From contig JAKBUS010000021.1 of assembly GCA_021841585.1 (NCBI GenBank), positions 1-39,264 on the forward strand: a stretch of 39,264 nt of DNA, read 5' to 3'. Numbering within the stretch: position 1 is the first letter of the stretch; each line of letters begins with the position of its first letter. The DNA is from Pseudomonadota bacterium. Its GTDB lineage: Bacteria; Pseudomonadota; Gammaproteobacteria; Acidiferrobacterales; Acidiferrobacteraceae. The position numbers and the translations under genes were made by a program. The notes below the pieces were generated by a model that saw only the letters and a program-made list of their open reading frames with translations, searched no databases and was not told where the DNA came from. Of this stretch, positions 26,045 to 35,276 are shown one piece after another.

Positions 26045-27498
26045 TATCTCGTGAAGATGACGCGCGGGATGTGCGCGCGCCGCTTCCGCTCACGTCCGTC
26101 GGCCTGCACACTATGCCATAAGATGGCATCCGTCATGTTTTCGTCGACGCAGGCCTTGGCATCGGCGGCCGCGAGATTGAGGTAGGCGACGAGTTCCGCG
26201 AGCCCATGACGCAAGGGATGCAGCTCGCAGACCTCGCGCAGTGTCACCTGTGCGCGGTTTTGCAGGGCCTGGCGCACGTGGCGCGCGAGCTCCGCGGTAT
26301 CGACCACGACCTGGGTGTACAGGGCGCTGTCATCGACGTCGGTGATCCCGGCCATGATCGGGATGTCGATGATCGCCGCACGCACAGGCGGGCTATAGAG
26401 CGGGCGCTCCAGGGGCAGTTCGATGGCCGCCGCGGTCTCGGGCAGGGCCATGACTGCGCCTTGCGGCGGGCCCTCGCGCAGCCCCAGGGCAAGCCCCTCG
26501 ATGTCGCGCAAAAGGTCCATGATGCGGCGGTTTTCGAGCCACGCGCGGTCATCCAGGAAGCGGCGCAGCTGGCGGGAGAGCTGGGCTACCGTGCGCTGGG
26601 TATGTTCGCCTGCCGCCAGCCAGTCATGATGGATGCGGCGGATGCGCGGGTCGGGCGCGAGCGCGGCTATCGCCGGCAACGCCAGGATCTGCGCGAGCCG
26701 GCGCGTCAGCTCCTCCTCGCGGTCGCTGGCCATAAGGAAGTCGAAAAATGCCTGAAAGCTCCGGCCCTCATCGGAATCGGTGATGAGGTCGCGTTCGCCG
26801 AGGATCTCGGCAAGCAGGGCGCCCTTGGAGCCCTCCCAGAGGGCGATGCGTTCACGCACGCGGCGGTCGAGCAGACGGAAGTTGTGCTCGACCTGGCGGA
26901 AGTCCGAGAGCAGCTCACGGGAGAGCTGCGTGAACTGCTGAAAGCGATCCTTGAGGGCGCTGTCTTCGAGGAGTGGTACGTCGCCGCGAGCGATGCGCGC
27001 CATCTCAGCGTCGATCTCATCGCGACGCGCTTGCAGCTCGGCTAAGCGCACCGCCGGATCGGTCTCGCTGCCCTCGCTCATCTGGCGCAAGAGCGTAAAG
27101 AGGGTCAGTAGGCGCGAGCCGGTGCCGACGAACGTGCGCGCGGCGAGCGTCGCGAGCCAGGCGATGGCCTTCTCGGCGGCCGGGGTGAGATCGTACTGGG
27201 GTTCGTCGGATTGCGCGGCGTAGAATTTGCGCAGCCAGTCCTTGTCAGGCGAGGCCCAATCGTCGAGATAGGCGCGCGCCGTTCGCGGAAAGGCCGCCGC
27301 GCCTTGTTGTTGGCGCAGGCCGTAGAGCTCGTCTTCGAGGGCCTCGACGAGGTCGGCCTCGGCGATCGCCCGGCGGTTGGGGGTCACGAACGCGCGCTCC
27401 AGGAAGCTTGCCACGAGCGGCGCGTGGTCGGAGCACAATAGGCGCCAGGCCGGATGGTTCTGGCGCAGCAGGTTGAGGGTCGCGTAATCGAGGCTCAT
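26044..27498 (-). CDS. jetA: JetA, kleisin-like subunit of Wadjet
   Basis: DUF3375 protein of 484 residues, the kleisin (MksB-like) that bridges the JetC heads and binds JetB. The sequence is largely helical, with the DUF3375-type N-terminus (LNLLRQNHPAWRLLCSDHAPLVASFLE) and a C-terminal PRVIF end. First gene of the jetABCD operon. No good ribosome site precedes the ATG (the upstream bases read GCAAGCCC), while a TAATAT box lies only about ten bases upstream on this strand. The transcript may therefore have a very short or absent leader. Confidence 0.92.
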   Translation of the reverse strand: MSLDYATLNLLRQNHPAWRLLCSDHAPLVASFLERAFVTPNRRAIAEADLVEALEDELYGLRQQQGAAAFPRTARAYLDDWASPDKDWLRKFYAAQSDEPQYDLTPAAEKAIAWLATLAARTFVGTGSRLLTLFTLLRQMSEGSETDPAVRLAELQARRDEIDAEMARIARGDVPLLEDSALKDRFQQFTQLSRELLSDFRQVEHNFRLLDRRVRERIALWEGSKGALLAEILGERDLITDSDEGRSFQAFFDFLMASDREEELTRRLAQILALPAIAALAPDPRIRRIHHDWLAAGEHTQRTVAQLSRQLRRFLDDRAWLENRRIMDLLRDIEGLALGLREGPPQGAVMALPETAAAIELPLERPLYSPPVRAAIIDIPIMAGITDVDDSALYTQVVVDTAELARHVRQALQNRAQVTLREVCELHPLRHGLAELVAYLNLAAADAKACVDENMTDAILWHSVQADGRERKRRAHIPRVIFTR

Positions 27499-27965
27499 GG
27501 GCTTGCAGATATTAGCATGGTCGCCCCGCTATGCGCTTGCGGCCGACGCTGAGCGTCGCAAGCCACTGATCGCCGCAGGGGAGACGAGACGGGACCGATC
27601 GAGTATTTTCCCATTCCTACCGGAATCAGACCCAAGGTTTTTCGCGCCCATTTGTGACGGACACCGGGGCTACTCGGTACGGACAAGGCTACCGACTGGG
27701 TACCGGATAAAAACTCCGCCAGGTCTTCAATGGAGCTCAGGTTATAGAGGTTTATAAGGGTTTAAATCTTCTTGTGATGAACAAAACTCGACCAGACTTT
27801 AGACCCATTATTTCATGTTGGAAGAGGTTGATCCTGGACGCCAAGGCGTGCATAGCTGTACCCTATTGACAAGGTCGAATGGCCGACGGACCATTTTTCC
27901 TTGGCGCGTGGTAGTGGGGCGCGCGAGAGGTCTACGACCCTGGGGATAACGGGGCAGGGGGGGGT
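27499..27965. other. Divergent intergenic region upstream of jetA
   Basis: 467 bases between two divergent genes with no credible gene. GCTTG (27535-27539) pairs with CAAGC (27559-27563) and CGACGC (27544-27549) with GCGTCG (27553-27558), an 11-pair bulged hairpin close to jetA. The part from about 27700 to 27860 is AT-richer than the surroundings. TTGACA at 27866-27871 is a perfect -35 hexamer facing the DUF3617 gene, but the -10 position 17-19 bases on (around CCATTT) is weak. Confidence 0.4.
27535..27563 (-). promoter_or_regulatory. Bulged hairpin upstream of jetA
   Basis: An 11-pair inverted repeat (5 plus 6 pairs, with a four-base bulge CGGC on one side and a TGA loop), 37 bases upstream of the jetA start. 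It may be an operator or part of the jet promoter region; alternatively it could stop incoming transcription. There is no T-run on either side. Confidence 0.3.
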
Positions 27966-28427
27966 ATGTGGCGTCTGCGGGCGGTGCATGGGGTGGCGCT
28001 GTCAGTGGTTGGTCTTGCCATGGCGATTCCGACGTGGGCGCGCACGCCGTTGCCCGGCGAATGGCGGTCGCGCATGGTCATCAAGATGCCGGGCATGAGC
28101 GCGCAAATGGCGGCGGCGGCCGCGCGCCCGGTCATAGGCTGCGTGCCGAATACGCGGAAATTCGCCATACCGCCGGCGCCGCCGCTCATGCACTGTAGCG
28201 AGGCGCAAGTGCGCAACGACGCCGGCGGCCTGACCATCGATGTCGTGTGCGCGGCGCACGCCATGCGCGATACCATTCACCTCGATTACCGCGTAAGCTC
28301 GGACCGCAAGTCCTATACTGTGCATGAGCGCTCGACGATCACGGGGCCTGGGGTGCGTCATGTGATCGTGGTCACCGGCCGCGGGCGCTGGCTTGGTCCG
28401 CGATGCGCGCCGGGCGTGGCGCGATGA
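27966..28427 (+). CDS. DUF3617-type exported protein
   Basis: Small exported protein of 153 residues with a signal peptide (MWRLRAVHG followed by a hydrophobic stretch, probable cleavage after TWA near residue 25). The mature part has the DUF3617 layout: PGEWRSRMVIKMPGM, a CVPN cysteine, a HCSE cysteine, a VVCAA cysteine, then an IHLDYRVSSDRKSYTVHERSTI-like region and a final C. Four cysteines suggest disulfides in the periplasm. A G-rich run directly before the ATG serves as the ribosome site. The family function is not known. Confidence 0.7.
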   Translation: MWRLRAVHGVALSVVGLAMAIPTWARTPLPGEWRSRMVIKMPGMSAQMAAAAARPVIGCVPNTRKFAIPPAPPLMHCSEAQVRNDAGGLTIDVVCAAHAMRDTIHLDYRVSSDRKSYTVHERSTITGPGVRHVIVVTGRGRWLGPRCAPGVAR

Positions 28428-28521
28428 AGCGGTGTCTCATGGCCCGCGCGCGTGTCCGTGGCCGGGGTCGACGGGATCTTTGAGCGGCCGGGAGGCGGGG
28501 ACCGGACATGGGGGGTGCGGT

Positions 28522-29079
28522 ATGAACGCCATCGAGGCGATCACGACGTGTTATCGCAAGAGCTTTCATAAGCGTGGGCGCGCGAGCCGCTCGGAGTTCT
28601 GGTGGTTTGCGCTCTATTATCTCGTCCTCGAGGGCGTTTTTGATCTCCTCGTGCAGGGCCGAAGATCTCACGCGCCGCCATCATTGCCAGTCGAGCTGCT
28701 GATCTTGGCGGTCGGCCTATTCGCCATCTATTCCTTTTTTCCGTTCGTGTCCGCCGAGATCCGGCGCCTGCATGATGTCGGGCGCAGTGGCTGGTGGCTT
28801 GTCGCTGGCATGCTCATGGGGGCGCTGACCGAGGCGGCGCTGGGGGTGGATGTCATGTCGGCGCTGGCCACCTATAGGCTCCGGCATTTCGTGCGCGCGC
28901 TCATAAGCGGCGGCCACTGGGGGCTCATGCTCGCGCTTATTGCGACCGCGGCGATCGAGATCGCGGTGTTCATCTTTTTGGTATTACCAGGGACGGCCGG
29001 TGACAACCGTTACGGTCACGATCCACTCAGAGCCGGGCGCGTGAAGCGAGACGACCCCCGTTTTGCGGGCGGGCATTAG
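28522..29079 (+). CDS. DUF805 inner-membrane protein
   Basis: 185-residue membrane protein with the DUF805 signatures: FHKRGRASRSEFWWF near the start, EIRRLHDVGRSGWWL in the middle and LPGTAGDNRYGHDPL at the end. Four hydrophobic helices are visible (about 30-47, 56-75, 92-108 and 135-158). The insertion between the last two (VDVMSALATYRLRHFVRAL) makes it longer than the usual 120-150 residues. A GGGGGGTGC stretch precedes ATG 28522. Function unknown. Confidence 0.85.
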   Translation: MNAIEAITTCYRKSFHKRGRASRSEFWWFALYYLVLEGVFDLLVQGRRSHAPPSLPVELLILAVGLFAIYSFFPFVSAEIRRLHDVGRSGWWLVAGMLMGALTEAALGVDVMSALATYRLRHFVRALISGGHWGLMLALIATAAIEIAVFIFLVLPGTAGDNRYGHDPLRAGRVKRDDPRFAGGH

Positions 29080-29104
29080 CCCCAAGCGCGGTCTGCCACA
29101 CGAA

Positions 29105-29129
29105 GGCCCGCGGCGCGACCGCGCGGGCC
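29105..29129 (+). promoter_or_regulatory. GC hairpin downstream of the DUF805 gene
   Basis: GGCCCGCG (29105-29112) pairs with CGCGGGCC (29122-29129). CACG/CGTG just outside can extend the stem by four pairs across a small internal loop. No T-run follows. It is probably a transcript-end or processing structure in the 129-base gap before the hybrid kinase. Confidence 0.35.
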
Positions 29130-29208
29130 GCGTGGCGGATAGGGATCGCTTCCCCAGGGCTTCGCGCTTGGGTAGCATAGCCGGGGTTGCCATGATCATC
29201 CGGAACCC

Positions 29209-32200
29209 GTGAATCCCCCTGTGCCTTCCGCCCAGACACCGGCACTGCGCCCGCGCATCGTCCTGATCGCGGCGCTTGCAAATATCCTCATCGGCGCAGG
29301 CGCGTTGTGGGGATGGCTGGTGTTGCGTCCGGAATGGGTGCAATGGAATCGCCATCTCGCGCCGATGCCGTTCAATGCCGCGCTATCGCTGGTGCTCGTG
29401 GGCGTGGGGCTCGTGCTGCTCTATCGCGGTCTGTTCCAATCGGCCGTGCTCGTGAGCTTGCCGGTCGTGCTCTACGGCACGCTCGCGGCCGTGAGCCAGC
29501 TTGCGCGCACCCACCTGGGTATCAATCATCCGCTGTGGTTGCCGGTTCAGACCCCGCATTTTTTCCATAGGCCGGTGCGCCTATCGCCCTTGAGTTGCGC
29601 GATGTTCATGGTCGCGAGTTGCGCGACGGTGTTCGCGGGCCTGGTTCGCGCGCGCGCCCCGGGGCCGGCGGCCGGTGCCCTGCTCGTGGCCTTGAGTGCC
29701 GCTGGGCTGATCGGTCAGCTGACCTTCATGTGGCCGATCTGGCGCGCCCTGCGCGAGGTGTCGCTGCCCGGATCACTGGCGTTTTTTACGCTGGGCGCCG
29801 CGGTGCTGGCGCGTGGCTGGACGGAGCTGCGCGCGCGCCGCCTGGGGCTTGCGTTCGTGACCGCGACCATGCTCCTTACGGTCACCGTGGTGTTGACCGT
29901 GGCGGTGAATACCTACGAGGACGACGAGCTCATGCGCATGACCGGGGGCGTCTTGCAGGGCGTCGCCGACCAGATCCGCGCGCAAGAGCACCGGCCGCTC
30001 GCGGTGGCGCGCCTGGCCGCGCGTTGGAAGGCCTTTGGCATGCCTGCGGTCGCGCGCGCCGAGGGGGGTGCGCGGCTCTTGCAACGACAAGTCCCGGGCC
30101 TGCAGGCCGTCATCTGGGTCGCGCCCTCGTCGCGGGTGGTGTGGCGGGTGCCCAATGCCGGCTATCCGCGGGTCGTCGGCCGCTTTCTGGATGCCGATCC
30201 GCGCCGGGCGCTGGTGCTCGAGCGCGCACGCATGAGCGATCACCCGGCCATGACCTCGCTCATCCCGCTGTTCAAGGGCGGGCGCGGTTTCGTGGTGGTC
30301 GCGCCGGTGCGCATTCATGGCCGCTTTATCGGTTATCTCGGCGGCATCTTCGATACCCGCGGCCTGCTCTCGCGGCTGGTCGCCAATCTTTGGCAGGGCT
30401 ATCACGTCAGTGTGTGGCTGCATGGTCAGCGTTTTTTTGTGCGCGGGCGCCCGGGCGCGGTCCGCTATCGGCATACCGGTCATGTGCGCTTTCTGGGGCA
30501 GAGTCTTACGATCGCGGTGACCCCGGGGGGGCGCATCGTGCGCAAGATCGCGGTCGGCCTACCGGCGATCGTGCTCACGAGCGGCCTTTTGCTTACGTTG
30601 TTTGCCGCCGCCGCGGTGTATGCCATGCAGGAGGCGCAACGCCATGCCGCTTCACTCGATCGCCTGAATACCGGCCTCGAGAATCTGGTGCTGGCGCGCA
30701 CCGCGGCACTACGCGAGGAGCGTGAGCGCTGGCGGGTGACGCTCATGAGCATCGGTGATGGCGTTATCGTCACCGATCACGAGGGCCGCGTGCAGGCCTT
30801 GAATGCCGAGGCCGAGCGCTTGACTGGCTATCGCGACAATGAGGCGCGCGGCCTGCCCGTGGATCGTGTGTTCCCGCTCCATCGCGACCTCGAGGGGCTG
30901 CCCGTCGAGGGGCCGGTGGCGCAGGTCTTGCGGAGCGGCCAGGTGCAGCATCTGCGTAGCCCGTCGATCCTGAAGACTTACGATGGGCGGGTCCTGCAGG
31001 TCAGCGATTCGGCGGCCCCGATCCGTGATGAGGATGGCGAGGTCGCGGGCGCGATCATGGTGTTCCGCGACGTCACCCAGCACCAAGCCCTGGAAGAGCA
31101 GGCGATGAGGGTGAAGAGCCTGGAGGCCCTGGGGGTGCTGGCCGGGGGTATCGCCCATGACTTCAATAATATCCTGACGGCGATCTTTGGGAACATTACG
31201 CTAGCGAAGATCCATGCGCCTGGCGACCCGGCCTTGCAGGGGGCGCTGGCTGACGCCGAACGTGCCAGTTGGCGGGCGCGCGAACTGACCTTTCAGCTGC
31301 TGACCTTTGCCAAGGGCGGGGCGCCGGTCAAGAAGCCTGGCTCGATTGGGGAGACCGTGCGCGACCTCACCACGTTTTTCATGAAGGGCTCGGCGGTAGG
31401 CTGCGATATCGACATCCCCGGGGATCTGTGGCCGACCGAGTTCGATCCCGATCAGATGGGTCAGGTGATCCAGAACATCGTCTTGAACGCCAAGGAGGCC
31501 ATGAGTGGCGCCGGGGTCTTGCAGGTCACGGCGCGCAACGTGACGCTGGCCACTACCGAGATCGTGGATCTCGCCGCCGGTGATTATGTGCAGATCGCGT
31601 TTTGCGATAACGGCCGCGGTATCGCCCCGGAGTATCTGGCACGAATCTTCGATCCATACTTTTCCCTGAAGCCTTCGGGCACGGGGCTCGGTCTTGCGGT
31701 CACCTATTCGGTGGTCAAGCGCCACCAGGGTATGGTGACCGCGCATTCCGTGGTCGGGCACGGCACGACGCTTACGCTGTACCTGCCGCGATCGGGGGTC
31801 GACCCCCGGCCGGCGGTCGACGCACCCGGGCATGGACCGCTGGCACCCGGGTATGGCCGGCGGATCCTGATCATGGATGATGACCGGGACGTGCGCGCCA
31901 TAGGCGTACAGCTATTGCAAAGCCTGGGCTACGAGGTCGCCGAGGCCGCCGATGGCAACGAGGCGCTGCGGCTCTATGAGAAGGCGCGCGCAACACGGCC
32001 GTTTGACGCCGTGATCCTGGATCTTACGGTGCCCGGTGGCATGGGTGGCAAGGAATGCGTGCGCAAGCTGCGCGAGCGCGATGACAAGGTGCGCGCCATA
32101 GTCGCCACTGGCTATTACACCGATCCGATCATGGCGCAGTATCAGGCCTATGGATTCGACGCCTCCGTCCAGAAACCCTACCGCCTCGAGGATTTGGCGG

Positions 32201-32226
32201 CGGCGCTTGCGCGCGCGCTCGGCTAG
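29209..32226 (+). CDS. Membrane-bound hybrid histidine kinase (PAS, HisKA, HATPase, receiver)
   Basis: 1005 residues. Residues 15-200 hold about six membrane helices. A helix at about 208-230, an extracytoplasmic sensor region of about 220 residues (CHASE/PDC-like by position) and another helix at about 447-470 follow. The cytoplasmic part has a PAS domain (about 505-630), HisKA with H650 in GGIAHDFNN, HATPase with DNGRGI and GTGLGL motifs, and a receiver with D938 in ILDLTVPGG. The start GTG 29209 has only a weak ribosome site. No output domain is present, so it probably signals through an unlinked partner. Its receiver resembles that of the kinase at 36130-38400, suggesting a related pair. 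Confidence 0.88.
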   Translation: MNPPVPSAQTPALRPRIVLIAALANILIGAGALWGWLVLRPEWVQWNRHLAPMPFNAALSLVLVGVGLVLLYRGLFQSAVLVSLPVVLYGTLAAVSQLARTHLGINHPLWLPVQTPHFFHRPVRLSPLSCAMFMVASCATVFAGLVRARAPGPAAGALLVALSAAGLIGQLTFMWPIWRALREVSLPGSLAFFTLGAAVLARGWTELRARRLGLAFVTATMLLTVTVVLTVAVNTYEDDELMRMTGGVLQGVADQIRAQEHRPLAVARLAARWKAFGMPAVARAEGGARLLQRQVPGLQAVIWVAPSSRVVWRVPNAGYPRVVGRFLDADPRRALVLERARMSDHPAMTSLIPLFKGGRGFVVVAPVRIHGRFIGYLGGIFDTRGLLSRLVANLWQGYHVSVWLHGQRFFVRGRPGAVRYRHTGHVRFLGQSLTIAVTPGGRIVRKIAVGLPAIVLTSGLLLTLFAAAAVYAMQEAQRHAASLDRLNTGLENLVLARTAALREERERWRVTLMSIGDGVIVTDHEGRVQALNAEAERLTGYRDNEARGLPVDRVFPLHRDLEGLPVEGPVAQVLRSGQVQHLRSPSILKTYDGRVLQVSDSAAPIRDEDGEVAGAIMVFRDVTQHQALEEQAMRVKSLEALGVLAGGIAHDFNNILTAIFGNITLAKIHAPGDPALQGALADAERASWRARELTFQLLTFAKGGAPVKKPGSIGETVRDLTTFFMKGSAVGCDIDIPGDLWPTEFDPDQMGQVIQNIVLNAKEAMSGAGVLQVTARNVTLATTEIVDLAAGDYVQIAFCDNGRGIAPEYLARIFDPYFSLKPSGTGLGLAVTYSVVKRHQGMVTAHSVVGHGTTLTLYLPRSGVDPRPAVDAPGHGPLAPGYGRRILIMDDDRDVRAIGVQLLQSLGYEVAEAADGNEALRLYEKARATRPFDAVILDLTVPGGMGGKECVRKLRERDDKVRAIVATGYYTDPIMAQYQAYGFDASVQKPYRLEDLAAALARALG

Positions 32227-32325
32227 CGTGGCCGAACGCCGCTTGTCGGCGGTGCCGGCCTCTGCGCACACTCCCCACCAGGGCCTGAGGCTGGACGGCC
32301 GCAAGGGGGTGACGTGGGGTGGTGG

Positions 32326-33873
32326 ATGCGAGGCAGGGGCTGGGCACCGGCGATCATGTGGGCCGCGGTGCTTGCAGGTGGCGCGCTACCCGTAGCGCAC
32401 GCTTTTGATTACGCCGATGTCGTGGCCAAGGCTCGACTGCTGGCGGCGCGCCCCTTCAAGCCGCAGCCGCGCATCGTGGGGCTTGCGCGCCTAAACTACG
32501 ACGACTACCGCAGCATCCACTTCCGGCCGACCGCCACCCTGTGGCCGCGGCGGCGTCTCCATCTCCAGTTCTTTGCGCCCGGCTACCGCTTTGTACGCCC
32601 GGTGTCGATCTCAGTGCTGGCCGCCGGGCGCGTCCACGCCCTGCGGTTCCATCGCTCCTTTTTTCGTATCTCTCACGGCCTCTATCCGCGCCACCTGCCG
32701 CGGACCGCGGGCTACGCGGGCTTTCGGGTGCTTTATAACGGTTACCATCCCGATCGCTCGCCGGTGGCACCCAACAATCAGGTGATCGTGTTCCTCGGCG
32801 CGAGCTATTTCCGCGCCAAGGGCTCGCATGAGCAGTTCGGGCTGTCGGCGCGGGCGTTGGCCCTGGACACCATCGCCGCGCGTCCCGAGGAGTTTCCGCA
32901 CTTCATCGCCTTCTGGATTCGGCGTCCGGCGCGGCGTGCGCGCGCCCTGACGGTGTTTGCGCTCATGAATAGCCAGAGCGCCACCGGCGCCCTGCGCTTT
33001 CTCATCCGTCCCGGGCGCGCCGTGCATGTCCGGGTGCGCGCGACATTTTTTTTCCGTAGGCGCGTGCACGAGATTGGTTTAGCGCCGCTTTCCAGCATGT
33101 ATATGTATGATCTGTGCGATAAGCGTCCATGGGCCTATCCGCGTCCGGCGGTCCATGATTCCGAGGGCTTTCTGCTCGCGAGCCTGCGGGCCGTGCGCTG
33201 GCGGCAGCTCGCCAACCCCGCGCGCGTGCATCAGTTCGTGTTCCCAATCCGCCATCTGCGCGGCTTTGGCCTCATTCAGCGGGACCGGGACTTCTTTGAC
33301 TATGAGTCGGTGTCGATGCGTTATCAGGGGCGGCCAAGCGTGTGGATCCGCCCGCGCGGCGCATGGGGGCCGGGCAAGGCCACCTTGATTGAGATCCCGA
33401 CCCCCAATGAGACCAATGACAACATCGTGGCCTTCTGGCAGCCGGCCCGCGCGCCCTCGCCCAAGCGGGCCTATCGTCTGCGCTATACCATGATCTGGAA
33501 CGGCGCGGGACCGCCGGAGGCCCTTTCCCGCGTCGTGCGCACCCGCGAAAGCGCCCGCTGCGCGCATCGGCCGGTGCGCTTTGCCATCGATTTTAAGGGC
33601 GCGAGGCTGCGCCGGCTCATCACGGAGGGGCGTCTGGCCGCGCGCCTGCGGACCACGGCGCCGGGCATGCCGATCTCGGACATTCACTTGCAAGCGGTGG
33701 CCCCGGACCGGGCACGCCTTAGCTTCACGGTGGCCGCGCACCGCCCGCCGGCTTTGCGCATCCGTGCGGTGCTCATCGCCGGCGGCCGTCCGGTCAGCGA
33801 GATCTGGGATTATGTGGTGATGCGCGAAGAGCCGCCGATGCACGTTTTGCGGCGCGCACGGGGTGGCGCGTGA
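32326..33873 (+). CDS. opgG: Periplasmic glucan biosynthesis protein OpgG-type
   Basis: 515 residues with a signal peptide (MRGRGW, hydrophobic core, cleavage near AHA). The mature protein opens with the OpgG/MdoG pattern FDYADVVAKARLLAARPF. Typical blocks follow: YDDYRSIHF, GYAGFRVLY, VFLGASYFRAKG, YGLSARALALDT equivalents, and APLSSMYMYD, HDSEGF, FGLIQRDRDF. OpgG acts in the periplasm on osmoregulated beta-1,2-glucans (GH186-related). The usual PTPDETNDNIVA(Y/F)W block reads PTPNETNDNIVAFW here (N361 for D). A GTG at 32314 is in frame, but ATG 32326 gives the cleaner signal peptide. opgH is not in the window. The end overlaps the next gene by four bases. Confidence 0.88.
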   Translation: MRGRGWAPAIMWAAVLAGGALPVAHAFDYADVVAKARLLAARPFKPQPRIVGLARLNYDDYRSIHFRPTATLWPRRRLHLQFFAPGYRFVRPVSISVLAAGRVHALRFHRSFFRISHGLYPRHLPRTAGYAGFRVLYNGYHPDRSPVAPNNQVIVFLGASYFRAKGSHEQFGLSARALALDTIAARPEEFPHFIAFWIRRPARRARALTVFALMNSQSATGALRFLIRPGRAVHVRVRATFFFRRRVHEIGLAPLSSMYMYDLCDKRPWAYPRPAVHDSEGFLLASLRAVRWRQLANPARVHQFVFPIRHLRGFGLIQRDRDFFDYESVSMRYQGRPSVWIRPRGAWGPGKATLIEIPTPNETNDNIVAFWQPARAPSPKRAYRLRYTMIWNGAGPPEALSRVVRTRESARCAHRPVRFAIDFKGARLRRLITEGRLAARLRTTAPGMPISDIHLQAVAPDRARLSFTVAAHRPPALRIRAVLIAGGRPVSEIWDYVVMREEPPMHVLRRARGGA

Positions 33874-35216
33874 GGCGTGTGCGCCGCTTGGGCCGATGGG
33901 CGCGGGCAATGATGGGCCCGGCGGCGTTCGCGTTTGGGTTTATCGGAGGGGTGGGGCATGGCGCCATTGCCCACGGCGTGGCGCCGGCGGCAAGCGCCTT
34001 TGAGCGCATCGTGCCGCTCTCGCCGCTACCGGTGGCGCGCCGTGCGCGGGCGCGGCCGTGGGCGCGTCTTGCCGGCCGCGACGGGATATGGGTCTTATGC
34101 GAAAGCGGCACGCGTCAGCGCCTGCGCGTGACCCTCCCGAAGGGCCTGACGCGGCGCTGCGCGGCGCTGCGTGTCACCATGCGGAAGGCCGGTGGCCGGC
34201 GTGTCACCTGGCTTGCCATGAGCCGCGGGTCGTTCTGGGCGCGGCCACTTGCGGCATCGCGAGGGGTGGTGGTGCGCGCCCTCGGCGCCCGCGGGGTGTT
34301 TCGGCGCGTGACCCTTGCGGTGCATGCGGGGCGTCTTATGGCTGTGGTCGGTGTCAGGGCCCCGGGCGCGCGTGCCCGCTATCATCTGATCATCTCCGGC
34401 CGGCGGATGGTGCGCATGGCGGTAAGCGAGCAGGCCTTCTATCGGGATACGACCAGTGCCCGGCGGGATCGGCCGGCGCTTGCCGGATTTTACGATTTCG
34501 GGGTCGGCACGGGGCAGCCGGCATCGGCCCTCGATCCGGCGCGCCATGATGCCGACGGTCTGTGGCTCGCCGATGCCCGCGGCCACTCATGGGTGCCGCT
34601 GCGAAATCCCGCTCGCCCCTGGCAGCAGGCCTATGGCCCGGGGGTGCGCGCCTTGGGCCTCCTGCAGCGCGATCGCGCGCGGCGCAACTATGGGGCGCAC
34701 GCCGCGCGCCTTCAGGATGCCCCGGATGTCATCGTGCGCGGCTTTGGACGCTTCGCGCACGTGACGTTGCGCGAGCGGCCGACGGCAAGAGGCGCCGCGC
34801 CCAATGTGTGGGTGGTATTTGGGCCCCAAGCGGCGGATCGCGAGAGGCTGCGCTATCGTCTCGCATGGACCCGTACCCCCAAGCATCGCGGCGATCGCGC
34901 GATCGTGGTGTCCACGCTCCTCGGCGGCAATGCCCGCAGTGGGGCGCGCATGTACGTCATCGATTATGCCAAAGGCCCGATCACCCGGCGGCTCCCGGAC
35001 CATGCGATCGTAGGCGAGGTGCGGGTGCACCCCGATACCTTCGTCACCCAGGATACCGTGCGCTACAACCCGTACACGCGCGGTTATCGCCAAGTCCTGC
35101 AGCTCATGCCGGTCCCTGGGCGCGCGGTGCGCGTGCGCGCCTGGCTCGCGGTGCATGGCGCGCGCGTCTCGGAGTTCTGGCGCTATGTGCTCCGCGCCCC
35201 GCGCATCGCCCGCTAG
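33870..35216 (+). CDS. Divergent OpgG-like paralogue
   Basis: 448 residues, with an N-terminal export signal (about 1-43). Only the C-terminal half (about 205-448) is recognisably OpgG-like: DADGLWLADARGHSWVPLRNP, LGLLQRDRARRNYG, RYRLAWTR, then DTVRYNPYTRGYRQVLQL and FWRYVLRAP. The N-terminal half is shorter than in OpgG and shows no clear similarity. The conserved TxDETNDNIVAYW block is replaced by ARGAAPNVWVVFG (from about 305), so hydrolytic activity is unlikely. It is translated with opgG through a GTGA overlap, suggesting a partner or accessory subunit. Very Arg/Ala-rich. Confidence 0.75.
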   Translation: MRRVRRLGRWARAMMGPAAFAFGFIGGVGHGAIAHGVAPAASAFERIVPLSPLPVARRARARPWARLAGRDGIWVLCESGTRQRLRVTLPKGLTRRCAALRVTMRKAGGRRVTWLAMSRGSFWARPLAASRGVVVRALGARGVFRRVTLAVHAGRLMAVVGVRAPGARARYHLIISGRRMVRMAVSEQAFYRDTTSARRDRPALAGFYDFGVGTGQPASALDPARHDADGLWLADARGHSWVPLRNPARPWQQAYGPGVRALGLLQRDRARRNYGAHAARLQDAPDVIVRGFGRFAHVTLRERPTARGAAPNVWVVFGPQAADRERLRYRLAWTRTPKHRGDRAIVVSTLLGGNARSGARMYVIDYAKGPITRRLPDHAIVGEVRVHPDTFVTQDTVRYNPYTRGYRQVLQLMPVPGRAVRVRAWLAVHGARVSEFWRYVLRAPRIAR

Positions 35217-35276
35217 CGGCGCGGCCTGCGCCTGCGCTGATAATATCGCCGCGGGCACATAGGCGCGGGAGGCGTC

